From positions 1 through 41,080 of the IMG/VR virus record IMGVR_UViG_3300025674_000104: a DNA stretch of 41,080 bases; one strand, 5' to 3'. The number at the start of each line of letters is the position of its first letter. The first letter of the stretch is position 1. The DNA is from a virus. The translations under genes were made by a program, and so were the position numbers. The notes beneath the pieces are model-generated. The model saw only the letters and a list, made by a program, of their open reading frames with translations, ran no database searches and was not told where the DNA came from. This document shows, in pieces, positions 22,522-31,545 of the stretch.

Positions 22522-25500
22522 ATGCCACAAAAAACAAATTTAAATATAAATCCATATTATGACGACTTTGATGCCGATAAAAATTTTTATAAAGTATTGT
22601 TTAAACCTGGATTCCCTGTCCAATCCAGGGAATTAACATCTTTACAGTCAATATTACAAAATCAAATAGAGTCTTTTGGAAGATATATTTTTAAAGAAGG
22701 TTCTGTTGTTATTCCAGGATCAATAAATTATGATGATCAGTTTTATGCCGTCAAATTAAAGTCATCACACTTAGGTGTAGACATTTCTTTATATATTGAT
22801 CAATTATTGGGAAAAAATATACGTGGCCAATCATCTCAAGTTAGTGCAACGGTTAGATACATTTTATCATCTACAGACTCAGAGCAAGGATATACTACAC
22901 TATACATAAAATATTTAACAAGTGATAGTAATTTTGAAGTTAAACCATTTTTAGATAATGAAGTTTTAGTACTAGAAGACTCTATTACTTATGGCAATAC
23001 TACTATTGCTTCCGGAGAAACATTTGCATCTACTATAGATTTTGAATCTACTGCAATTGGATCTGCCATATCAATAAGTGAAGGAATATATTTTTTAAGA
23101 GGTTCATTTGTTAAGGTTAATTCAGATACATTGATTCTAGATCAGTATTCTAATTCACCTTCATATCGAGTTGGTCTATTAGTCACTGAAGAAATTATAA
23201 CAGCAAAAAATGATAATTCATTATATGATAATGCAAGAGGATTTTCCAATTACGCATCTCCAGGAGCAGATAGATTTAAGATTTCGACAGTATTGAGCAA
23301 AAAATCTCTTACTGATTATGATGATAGAAATTTTATTGAACTTTTTAGAACGATAGATGGAACTACAAAATTAATACAAGATAAAAATGAATATTCCGAA
23401 CTTTTAAATTATCTAGCAAAAAGAACATATGATGAATCTGGAGACTATTCTGTAATCCCATTTAATATTGAAATACAGAATTCGTTAAATGATCTAGTAT
23501 CATCTAATGGTCTATATTTACCTTCACAAACCACATCGTCAGGAAATTCTCCTAGTGAAGATTTAATGTGCCTTAAGATTTCTCCAGGTAGGGCATATGT
23601 CAGAGGATTTGATATTGATAAACCACAATTAACTATAATTGATTTCGAAAAAACAAGAAAAACAGAATCTATTGATATTACTTCAGTACCATTTGAGATG
23701 GGAAATTTGATAAAGGTAGATAATGTTTCTGGTGTTCCTGCACTTGGTCTCAATAATAACTATTATGTAAATTTACAAAGCGAAAGAAAAAGTGGAGATG
23801 TTGGATCAGGTTCAACAATAGGACAAGCAAGAGTATATTCATTAGTTCCACCAAATAGTGGTTATGGGAATACATCCTCCCAATGGGATCTTTACTTATA
23901 CGATATTCAAACATATGTTGAACTTACTTTAAATACTTCACTATCATCTTTACAATGTCCAATATCATCTTACATTGAAGGTAGAAGTAGTGGTGCTAGT
24001 GGATATACGGTATATTCTCCAAATTCTGATATAATTACTTTGACACAAACTTCCGGCAATTTTATTGTTGGAGAAGAAATTTATATAAATGGAACACTTC
24101 AAAATTCAAGAAGTGTAAAATCTATAAGAACTTATAATACTGAAGACATTAAATCAATATATCAAGACACTAGTTCAATTGTAGGATTTTCAACTTCCTT
24201 TGTTGCTGATGCAGTTTTAGATAGAAAAATTGCAAATAACTTTAGAATTACTGATAATATTTTTATAGACAGTTTAGGAATTGCAACCTGTCCTGGAAAA
24301 ACTTTTGTAGGAATTAAAAGTGATTCTATAATTAGATACCAAAGACCAGGATTAACTGTTGAAACATATAATAAGGTCCTTTCTATATCCTCAGATGGGC
24401 AGACAATGACCTTAGCAGGAATTCCTACAGTTTTTGGAGTTTGTGATGGTGCAATTCCTTCCAGCAATGAGACTGTAACTTTTTCACTTGGAGTTCCATC
24501 AATAAAAAATGAGGAGAATTCATTTTTATATTCCAAATTAAACCATAAAAATATTTCGAACGTTGATATTTCCAACTCAAGTCTAATAATAACCAGACAA
24601 ATAACAGGAAAAACAACGGATAGTAATGGAGATTTGACTGTAACAACAGCGGATGTTGGAATATCCAGTGTGTTTTTCCAACCATTTGATGAAGAAAGAT
24701 ATTCTATTTTTTATGATGATGGATCTATTGAAAATCTAACGGAAGATCAATTTGAACTATCTGGAAATTCTTCTTCAATTACATTTAGAGGATTAAGTCC
24801 ATCTAGGTCAAATATTACGGTAAATACAACTCTTAAAAAATTTGGCATATCTAATAAAAATAAATTTTTACTTAGAAGTCAAAAGATATTAATTGATAAA
24901 ACTAGGAGTGGAGTTTCTACTGAATATGGATTAACTAAGAATGACTATTATGGTCTTAGAATAGAAGATAGAGAAATTTCTTTAAATATTCCAGAAGTTA
25001 CTAATATAGTAGCAGTTTATGAATCCTTAGATCAAAATTCTCCTTCTTTAGATAAATTGACATTTGTTTCATCATTAAATTTGAATACTAATGCAATTTT
25101 GGGTGAGCGTATTAGGGGAAATTCTAGTTCTGCTGTAGCTCAAATAGTAACACTACAATCGGCATCAGAAATAGAAATAGTTTATTTAAATGAAAATAGA
25201 TTTACAGTTGGTGAAAATATAACATTCGAAGAGTCTAATATCAGTGGATATTTACAGCAGATAGATGTAGGTCAATACTTAAATAGGACTTTAAGTTATT
25301 CATTAGATGTTGGAGAAAGAGAGCAGTACTATGATTATTCGAGGATAGTCAGATCCATATCTGAAGAACCTTCCAGAAAACTATTAGTTATTTTCGATCA
25401 ATATACAGTTCCATCAAATGATAGGGGAGATTTATATACAGTTAATAGTTATAATACTTCTTTGGAAAATATACCATCAATTAACTCGGAAACTAGATGT

Positions 25501-28500
25501 TCAGATGTTTTAGATTTTAGACCAAGGGTTTCATCTTTTACTAGTACTACTAGTTCTCCATTCTCTTTTGAGAGTAGAAACTTTGAATCTTCAGGAGTTA
25601 ATCCTCCCCTGTTGGTTTCTCCAAATGAATCACTTGAGTTAGGGTATTCTTTTTATCTACCAAGAATTGATAAACTTGTTTTAAACAAAGATGGTACATT
25701 TAAATTAATAACTGGAGATGCTTCTTTAAATCCTAAAGAACCTTCTAATGTTGATAGTGCTATGCATATTGCAACTATTACAATACCTGCTTATGTATTT
25801 GATGTTAGAGATATAACAATTTCTCTAGCAGATAATAGAAGATTTACTATGAGGGATATTGGAAGACTTGAAGATAGAGTTGAAAATATAGAAAGAGTAA
25901 CTTCATTATCTCTTTTAGAACTAGATACTAAAACTTTACAGATTCAAGACTCTGATGGTCTTTCTAGATTTAAATCTGGTTTTTTTGTAGATGATTTTAA
26001 AGATTTATCTTTATCTGATATTGGAAATGCCGATTTGAAATGTACTGTAATAGCAGAAACACAAGAATTATCTACAAATATAGATCAATTTTCCCTTAAA
26101 GCTCAATTATCTCCAGCAAGTAATTTAAATACAAGTACATTAGATTTTTCTTCGGATTTTGAACTTTTAGATCCAAATGTTAAAAAAACGGGAGATTTAG
26201 TTACATTAAACTATGAAGAAGTTGAATGGACTAATTTAACTCAACCTTTAGCAACTAGAGTTGAAAATGTTAATCCGTTCAATGTGGTTGAATTAACTGG
26301 AAATATTACTCTTTCTCCAGCATCAGATACTTGGACTAGAATTGTCGTAATAAATCGCGGAAGTACAAGATTTACTTGGGGAGGATCAAATACAACATTT
26401 ACCGAAGAGGTTGTTTTTAGTAGAGAACCAGAACGTTTTATGAGATCTAGAAACGTTCATTTTTCTGCAACTGGAATACAACCATTTACTCGCCATTATC
26501 AGTTTTTAGATGGAAACAGCGGTGTTGATATAGTTCCCAAACTTTTAGAAATATCTATGTCTTCAGGTCAATTTGAAGTTGGGGAAATCGTAGATGGATT
26601 TTTTGAATCTGAAAGAATTATTACATTTAGAGTAGCATCCCAAAATCATAAAACAGGAACATATAATGCATCTATTGGATCATTAAATGCTAAATTCTTT
26701 ACTTCTAATCCATATAATAATTCTCTCTCACTTTCTGGATATAGTCCCTCTTCAACAGTTTTAAATGTAGATACATTATCTCTTTCAGATGAAACTGATG
26801 GAAGATTCTCTGGATATACTAGAGTTGGAATGACATTGGTGGGAAGAACCTCTGGTGCCGAAGCAACACTAACAAACAATAGACTTATAACAGATGCTAA
26901 TGGTTTTGTTGCCGGATGCTTCTTTATAAAAGATCCAAACGCAACTCCAGAACCTTTAGTCAAATTTGAAACAGGGACAAAAGTATTCAGACTTTCTTCT
27001 AGTGATATAGATTTGAGTCTTTTACCTGCAGGATATATAGTTTCTTCAGCTCAAGCTTCGTATAGTTCTTCCGGAATTTTGGAAACAAGAGAATTGGTAC
27101 AAGTAACTGTAAGAAGGCCGCCTCCACCACCGCCACCGCCGCCGCGACCTGCACCAAGAGATCCGTTGGCACAAACATTTACGGTTGATGATGAAGGTGG
27201 ATTTTTATCCTCTATAGATCTTTGGTTCCAACAAAAAGATTTGAATCAGGAATTAATTGTTGAGTTAAGAACAGTTGAGTTAGGAACTCCAACAAATAGA
27301 TTACTTCAGGATTATACTAGAGTAATCTTATCTCCCGATGATGTTGTAGTTTCTCAAAATGCTAATGAAAACAGTTATACTAGAGTAACTTTCCCCAGCC
27401 CGGTTTACTTAGAACCTAATACAGAATATGCTATTGTTCTACTATCTCCACAATCAATAAATTATTATGCTTGGATTGCTAGAATGGGTGAAAGAACAAT
27501 AGAAACATCTAATCTTCCTGATGTTGAATCTGTAATATATTCAAGTCAGTATACTGGTGGAAGTTTGTTTAAATCACAAAACGGAACAGTTTGGACTGCA
27601 AACCAATATGAAGATTTGAAGTTTAGATGTAATAAGTGTAGTTTTACTTCTTCAACTGGAACAGCATATTTCTATAATCCATCTTTACAAGAATCTAAAA
27701 TAACAGAAGATTTTAATGTTTATAGTACTGTTCCAGATCCTATTACGACTTTCCCAAGAAAATTAATTGTTGGAATTAATACTACACAATCACTCAATGA
27801 CATTTTAGTCATTGGTACAAAAGTTGGTGCAGGAAATACTACAAAGGGAACAATTGAAAATATTGGTGGACCAATTTCTGGAATTGTCACAACTAATGTC
27901 GGAACGGGTTATTCTCAAGGAACATTTAGTAATGTTTCACTTTATTCTGAAACTGGATATGGAACTACAGTTACAGCAACTGTTGTAATTAATTCCAGTG
28001 GTCAAGTTGGATCCGTTTCTATTGCAAATAGTGGTACTGGATATGTTGTTGGGGATGTTTTAGGAATTAAGACTTCTGATGTAACTAAAGGAAGTGGTGC
28101 TAGAATTACAGTCTCTGAAATTTATGGAATAGACAAGTTATATTTAACTGACGTTTCTGGAGAAACTTTTGCCCCTAATACATCAACAGAACTGATTTAT
28201 TACTCTGATCCCAATACAAGAGTTTCAATATCTGGCACTTATGTACAAAGTAGTCAAGTTTTAAATCAATTATATGAAGGAAATGTGGTACAAGTTTATG
28301 ATTATAGTCATGGAATGCATTCTTCAAATAATATTGTAACATTAGCTAATATTTCTCCAACTACTATTGGAGTTAAAATTCAAAACGAAGTAAACAGCGA
28401 TTCAACATCAATTTCAGTAGAAAATATTGGAATATTTACTTCTTTCGAGGGAAGACCAGTTGGAGCATCAAATACTGGATATGCTATTATTAATAATGAA

Positions 28501-29622
28501 ATAATTGGTTATACAAATGCAAATACTTCAACTAATGATCTTGAAGATATATCGAGAGGAATAGATCAAACTTCATCAAGAACACACCAATCTGGAGACA
28601 TTATAAGAAAATATGAATTGAATGGCATTTCTTTAAGGAGAATAAACACTACTCATGATATGTCTTCTAATTCCAATTTTATCAATAACCTGAAAGAAAT
28701 TGATACTTATTATTTGGAAATAGACAGATCGGGTAGAGCAAATGGTGATTATCAATTATCATTCGTAGACAAGAGAACAGTGGGTGGAGAAAACTGTGTA
28801 TTTTCACAAAATATACAATATAATTCAATTAATCCTATTTTTAATATTTTAACACCAGAACTGACTAGTGTTTCATCTCAAATTCGTACAGTTTCATCAA
28901 CAAGTGCATCTGGAAGTGAAATTTCATTTACAGATCTTGGATTTGAACCAATTCAATTAAACTCTGAAAATTCTTTAAATTCTCCAAGAATGGTTGCATC
29001 TAGAATTAATGAGATTAACAGATTAACTTCATTGCCTAGAAATAAATCTTTAACTCTCGGAATAACTTTGAATAACAATGGAAATACCAATTTATCTCCA
29101 GTAATTGATATTGCAAATTCTGCAATATTTAATTTTAAAAGAAATAGAATTAATCGTCCTATTTCTGACTATACATTAAATTCCGGAAGTAATTCCAACA
29201 TCAATGATCCACATGCTTCAATTTATATAAGTAAAAAAATAGACTTAAAAACTCCATCAACTTCATTGAAGGTTTTAATTTCTGCTTATAGAGATTCTTC
29301 TGCAGATTTTAGAATATTCTATAAGTTATTTAAATCTGACAGTAGTGAAATTACCCAGTCTTACATAGCATTCCCAGGATATGATAATCTTATAGATACT
29401 AATGGTGATGGATTTGGAGATAGAGTAATTGATTCTTCCAAAAATAGTGGCAGATCGGATTCCTTTGTAAAATCTAGTGCTGACAATGAATTTTTAGATT
29501 ATCAATTTACTGCAGATAATCTAGATCAGTTTTCAGGATTTATCATTAAAATAGTGATGAATGGAACTAATGAAGCAAAATCTCCTCGCTTTAAAGATCT
29601 AAGAGTAATTGCATTAGCTTAA
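22522..29622 (+). CDS. Large DUF4815-type baseplate / tail-fibre attachment protein (2366 aa)
   Basis: The N-terminus (NINPYYDDFDADKNFYKVLFKPGFPVQSRELTSLQSILQNQIESFGRYIFKEGSVV) is the signature of the DUF4815 family of phage structural proteins. DVLDFRPRV near residue 997 also fits this family. Nine consecutive Pro (1533-1541) form a likely rigid hinge, followed by RDPLAQTFTVDDEGGFLSSIDLWFQ, the beginning of a separate beta-rich domain. Two G-T-G-Y repeats and one R-G...H-x-x-G module lie in the C-terminal third, and it ends PRFKDLRVIALA. By gene order it takes the place of T4 gp9/gp10, which connect the baseplate to long tail fibres, but I see no direct similarity to either. It is well suited as the fibre-anchoring, host-facing baseplate part. 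Confidence 0.8.
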   Translation: MPQKTNLNINPYYDDFDADKNFYKVLFKPGFPVQSRELTSLQSILQNQIESFGRYIFKEGSVVIPGSINYDDQFYAVKLKSSHLGVDISLYIDQLLGKNIRGQSSQVSATVRYILSSTDSEQGYTTLYIKYLTSDSNFEVKPFLDNEVLVLEDSITYGNTTIASGETFASTIDFESTAIGSAISISEGIYFLRGSFVKVNSDTLILDQYSNSPSYRVGLLVTEEIITAKNDNSLYDNARGFSNYASPGADRFKISTVLSKKSLTDYDDRNFIELFRTIDGTTKLIQDKNEYSELLNYLAKRTYDESGDYSVIPFNIEIQNSLNDLVSSNGLYLPSQTTSSGNSPSEDLMCLKISPGRAYVRGFDIDKPQLTIIDFEKTRKTESIDITSVPFEMGNLIKVDNVSGVPALGLNNNYYVNLQSERKSGDVGSGSTIGQARVYSLVPPNSGYGNTSSQWDLYLYDIQTYVELTLNTSLSSLQCPISSYIEGRSSGASGYTVYSPNSDIITLTQTSGNFIVGEEIYINGTLQNSRSVKSIRTYNTEDIKSIYQDTSSIVGFSTSFVADAVLDRKIANNFRITDNIFIDSLGIATCPGKTFVGIKSDSIIRYQRPGLTVETYNKVLSISSDGQTMTLAGIPTVFGVCDGAIPSSNETVTFSLGVPSIKNEENSFLYSKLNHKNISNVDISNSSLIITRQITGKTTDSNGDLTVTTADVGISSVFFQPFDEERYSIFYDDGSIENLTEDQFELSGNSSSITFRGLSPSRSNITVNTTLKKFGISNKNKFLLRSQKILIDKTRSGVSTEYGLTKNDYYGLRIEDREISLNIPEVTNIVAVYESLDQNSPSLDKLTFVSSLNLNTNAILGERIRGNSSSAVAQIVTLQSASEIEIVYLNENRFTVGENITFEESNISGYLQQIDVGQYLNRTLSYSLDVGEREQYYDYSRIVRSISEEPSRKLLVIFDQYTVPSNDRGDLYTVNSYNTSLENIPSINSETRCSDVLDFRPRVSSFTSTTSSPFSFESRNFESSGVNPPLLVSPNESLELGYSFYLPRIDKLVLNKDGTFKLITGDASLNPKEPSNVDSAMHIATITIPAYVFDVRDITISLADNRRFTMRDIGRLEDRVENIERVTSLSLLELDTKTLQIQDSDGLSRFKSGFFVDDFKDLSLSDIGNADLKCTVIAETQELSTNIDQFSLKAQLSPASNLNTSTLDFSSDFELLDPNVKKTGDLVTLNYEEVEWTNLTQPLATRVENVNPFNVVELTGNITLSPASDTWTRIVVINRGSTRFTWGGSNTTFTEEVVFSREPERFMRSRNVHFSATGIQPFTRHYQFLDGNSGVDIVPKLLEISMSSGQFEVGEIVDGFFESERIITFRVASQNHKTGTYNASIGSLNAKFFTSNPYNNSLSLSGYSPSSTVLNVDTLSLSDETDGRFSGYTRVGMTLVGRTSGAEATLTNNRLITDANGFVAGCFFIKDPNATPEPLVKFETGTKVFRLSSSDIDLSLLPAGYIVSSAQASYSSSGILETRELVQVTVRRPPPPPPPPPRPAPRDPLAQTFTVDDEGGFLSSIDLWFQQKDLNQELIVELRTVELGTPTNRLLQDYTRVILSPDDVVVSQNANENSYTRVTFPSPVYLEPNTEYAIVLLSPQSINYYAWIARMGERTIETSNLPDVESVIYSSQYTGGSLFKSQNGTVWTANQYEDLKFRCNKCSFTSSTGTAYFYNPSLQESKITEDFNVYSTVPDPITTFPRKLIVGINTTQSLNDILVIGTKVGAGNTTKGTIENIGGPISGIVTTNVGTGYSQGTFSNVSLYSETGYGTTVTATVVINSSGQVGSVSIANSGTGYVVGDVLGIKTSDVTKGSGARITVSEIYGIDKLYLTDVSGETFAPNTSTELIYYSDPNTRVSISGTYVQSSQVLNQLYEGNVVQVYDYSHGMHSSNNIVTLANISPTTIGVKIQNEVNSDSTSISVENIGIFTSFEGRPVGASNTGYAIINNEIIGYTNANTSTNDLEDISRGIDQTSSRTHQSGDIIRKYELNGISLRRINTTHDMSSNSNFINNLKEIDTYYLEIDRSGRANGDYQLSFVDKRTVGGENCVFSQNIQYNSINPIFNILTPELTSVSSQIRTVSSTSASGSEISFTDLGFEPIQLNSENSLNSPRMVASRINEINRLTSLPRNKSLTLGITLNNNGNTNLSPVIDIANSAIFNFKRNRINRPISDYTLNSGSNSNINDPHASIYISKKIDLKTPSTSLKVLISAYRDSSADFRIFYKLFKSDSSEITQSYIAFPGYDNLIDTNGDGFGDRVIDSSKNSGRSDSFVKSSADNEFLDYQFTADNLDQFSGFIIKIVMNGTNEAKSPRFKDLRVIALA
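27118..27144 (+). other. Nine-proline hinge in the DUF4815 protein
   Basis: Nine Pro codons in a row, mostly CCG/CCA, make a small GC-rich island inside a strongly A+T-rich gene. It separates the upstream domains from the DPLAQTF domain and is flanked by RR and RPAPR, typical of an exposed rigid linker. Confidence 0.8.
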
Positions 29623-29626
29623 TATT

Positions 29627-29821
29627 ATGATACCAGTAAAAGGACATAAAAACTTATATAGAGATGAAAATACAGGTGCTATCATAAATTGCGACATCAG
29701 TGAATATAATCAATATATTTCTTCAAAATTAGAAAAACAAAATCAAAAGGATGAGATTCAAAATTTAAAAAATGAAATAAGTGAAATTAAATCTTTACTA
29801 AAAGAATTATTAGAAAAATAA
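29627..29821 (+). CDS. Small coiled-coil protein (64 aa)
   Basis: The N-terminal part MIPVKGHKNLYRDENTGAII is a short beta-type segment with the pattern G-x-x-x-L-Y-R-D-x-x-T-G-A-I-I-N, which I remember as conserved in cyanophages. Residues 30-63 (KLEKQNQKDEIQNLKNEISEIKSLLKELLEK) form a clear heptad coiled coil with Leu/Ile at a and d positions, so it is probably a dimer or trimer. It lies four bases after the DUF4815 gene and before a late promoter. It could be a small connector or chaperone in fibre or baseplate assembly; no function is known to me. Confidence 0.8.
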   Translation: MIPVKGHKNLYRDENTGAIINCDISEYNQYISSKLEKQNQKDEIQNLKNEISEIKSLLKELLEK

Positions 29822-29835
29822 TTAATTTGTATATT

Positions 29836-29843
29836 TATAAATA
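29836..29843 (+). promoter_or_regulatory. T4-type late promoter box before the 116-aa gene
   Basis: Exact TATAAATA, 25 nt before the ATG at 29869. It overlaps the left arm of an inverted repeat at 29838-29857, so binding of anything to that palindrome could compete with the late sigma factor. Confidence 0.7.
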
Positions 29844-29857
29844 CCTACAGGTATTTA
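29838..29857 (+). repeat. Perfect 9-bp inverted repeat overlapping a late promoter
   Basis: TAAATACCT (29838-29846) and its reverse complement AGGTATTTA (29849-29857) with AC between them. It may be an operator or, in RNA, a hairpin at the 5' end of the late transcript. Confidence 0.6.
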
Positions 29858-29868
29858 AGCATTAGATA

Positions 29869-30219
29869 ATGGCAGTTTATGTATCTAATATAATTATAGA
29901 GCAGGGGTTTGATTTTTCTAGTTCTTTTGCTTTAGGAGATTCTAGAACAAATTCTAGTCTTAACATTACTGGATATGGTGTTACTGCACAGTTGAGAAAA
30001 ACTTCTTCCAGCACATCATATGTTTCTTTTGAAACATCAATTCTAGATTCTGAAATTGGTATTATTAAACTTTCATTAACAGATGAACAAACATCAAATT
30101 TGAAACCCGGTAGATATGTATATGATGTTATGGTAGAAATTGGTGGTTTAAATTCTGGAGGGACAAAATATAAAGCATTTGAAGGTATGGCTTTAGTAAG
30201 ACCAGGAGTAACAAGGTAA
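29869..30219 (+). CDS. Small virion-type protein (116 aa)
   Basis: Beta-rich sequence beginning MAVYVSNIIIEQGFDFSSSF, with YGVTAQLRKTSSSTSYVSFE in the middle and LSLTDEQTSNLKPGRYVYDVMVEI toward the end. The last part resembles Ig-like or fibre-tip domains in phages (L-T-x-E-Q-T-x-x-L-x-x-G-x-Y-x-Y-D-V-x-V). Homologues are recalled from T4-like cyanophages as small structural proteins. By position it falls where T4 has gp11, gp12 and fibritin. It follows a late promoter and its stop codon shares one base with the next start (TAATG). A tail or neck appendage role is likely but unproven. Confidence 0.7.
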   Translation: MAVYVSNIIIEQGFDFSSSFALGDSRTNSSLNITGYGVTAQLRKTSSSTSYVSFETSILDSEIGIIKLSLTDEQTSNLKPGRYVYDVMVEIGGLNSGGTKYKAFEGMALVRPGVTR

Positions 30220-30698
30220 TGCCAAGTATACCAGACAGAATTGGTGGACAAGGAGTTATAAAAGTCCTTTCAAATATTAGTGGATCTTCAGTATCTAGAA
30301 TTCTAGATTTAAGTGATGTTGATTCATCAAGTCTAGCAGATGGTTATTTTCTAGAATATAATGCCAATACATCTAAATTTATTACAACTGATACTTTTAG
30401 ATTTGTAAAAAATATTAATGTAACTGATACGTTAACTACACAAAATCTTGATGTTACTGGAATTACAACCTTTAGGGGTGACTTATTTGTAGGATCTGAT
30501 TTATATGTAGAAGAATACTTAGTTTATAATAAAAATTTTAACGGTCCAAATGGAATTGGATACTTTGATAATAGTGGCAAATTAGTAAGTACTGGAAATA
30601 CATCAACTGCAATAGAAACGAGTAATTTTATATTAACTACCGATGAACCATCAGGAATCGTTACTTGGACTAGTATTATTGATGGGGGAGAGTACTAA
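30219..30698 (+). CDS. Fibre-like structural protein (159 aa)
   Basis: The start overlaps the preceding stop by one base (TAATG). The N-terminal half (RIGGQGVIKVLSNISGSSVSRILDLSDVDSSSLADGYFLEYNANTSKFITTD) is of a type seen near fibre shafts. Then follow T-L-T-T-Q-N-L-D-V-T-G-I-T-T-F-R-G-D-L-F-V-G-S-D-L-Y-V repeats, the short G/T/V-rich strands typical of trimeric beta-helical phage fibres. It lies where T4 has gp12/wac, just before gp13, so it is a candidate for a short fibre or neck-whisker-type protein. It is too short for a complete fibre and may attach a longer one. It again shares a TAATG overlap with gp13. Confidence 0.65.
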   Translation: MPSIPDRIGGQGVIKVLSNISGSSVSRILDLSDVDSSSLADGYFLEYNANTSKFITTDTFRFVKNINVTDTLTTQNLDVTGITTFRGDLFVGSDLYVEEYLVYNKNFNGPNGIGYFDNSGKLVSTGNTSTAIETSNFILTTDEPSGIVTWTSIIDGGEY

Positions 30699-31543
30699 TG
30701 GCAAAACCTACAAGTAGACAAGAACTTATAGACTATTGTTTAAGGAGATTAGGTGCTCCAGTATTAGAAATCAACGTTGATGATGACCAAATTGATGATT
30801 TGGTAGATGACGCACTTCAGTATTTTCAAGAAAGGCACTTCGATGGTGTCGAGAGAATGTTCTTAAAATATAAGATTACTCAAGAGGACTTAGATAGAGG
30901 AAGGGCCAAAAATACTGAAGGTGTTGGAATTGTCACCACCACTTCAACATCAACAAATATTAGTGGATATGGGACAGTATCATCTTCATTTTATGAAACC
31001 TCCAATTTTATTCAAGTTCCAGATTCTGTAATAGGTATAGAGAAGATATTTAAGTTTGATACCAGTTCTATATCTGGAGGAATGTTTAGTATAAAGTATC
31101 AACTTTTTCTCAATGACTTGTATTATTTCAACTCGGTTGAACTTTTACAATATGCTATGGTTAAAACATACCTAGAAGACATTGATTTTCTTCTTACTCC
31201 AGATAAACAAATAAGGTATAATAAAAGACAAGATAGATTATACCTCGATATTGATTGGGGAGCAGCTTCTTTAGATACTTATTTTGTGATTGATTGTTAC
31301 AGGATTTTAGACCCAAATACATATACAAATGTATATAACGATAGTTTTCTTAAGCAATATTTGACTTCATTGATAAAAAGGCAATGGGGACAAAATCTTA
31401 TTAAGTTTCAAGGTGTAAAACTTCCTGGAGGTATTGAGTTAAATGGAAGACAACTTTATGATGATGCCGAAAAAGAACTTGAAAGTATAAAGCAAAAGAT
31501 GTCCACAGATTATGAATTGCCACCATACGATTTTATAGGATAA
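30698..31543 (+). CDS. 13: Neck protein gp13 (281 aa)
   Basis: The N-terminus (SRQELIDYCLRRLGAPVLEINVDDDQIDDLVDDALQYFQERHFDGVERMFLKYKITQ) is the hallmark of the cyanophage gp13 family. The middle contains NSVELLQYAMVKTYLEDIDFLLTPDKQIRYNKRQDRLYLDIDWG. The C-terminal region (FLKQYLTSLIKRQWGQNLIKFQGVKLPGGIELNGRQLYDDAEKELESIKQKM) is helical and well conserved. T4 gp13 is about 309 aa. It completes the head neck with gp14 after packaging, forming the gate to which the tail joins. The order gp13-gp14-gp15-gp16 is as in T4. A leading TAATG overlap indicates translational coupling. Confidence 0.9.
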   Translation: MAKPTSRQELIDYCLRRLGAPVLEINVDDDQIDDLVDDALQYFQERHFDGVERMFLKYKITQEDLDRGRAKNTEGVGIVTTTSTSTNISGYGTVSSSFYETSNFIQVPDSVIGIEKIFKFDTSSISGGMFSIKYQLFLNDLYYFNSVELLQYAMVKTYLEDIDFLLTPDKQIRYNKRQDRLYLDIDWGAASLDTYFVIDCYRILDPNTYTNVYNDSFLKQYLTSLIKRQWGQNLIKFQGVKLPGGIELNGRQLYDDAEKELESIKQKMSTDYELPPYDFIG

Positions 31544-31545
31544 TT

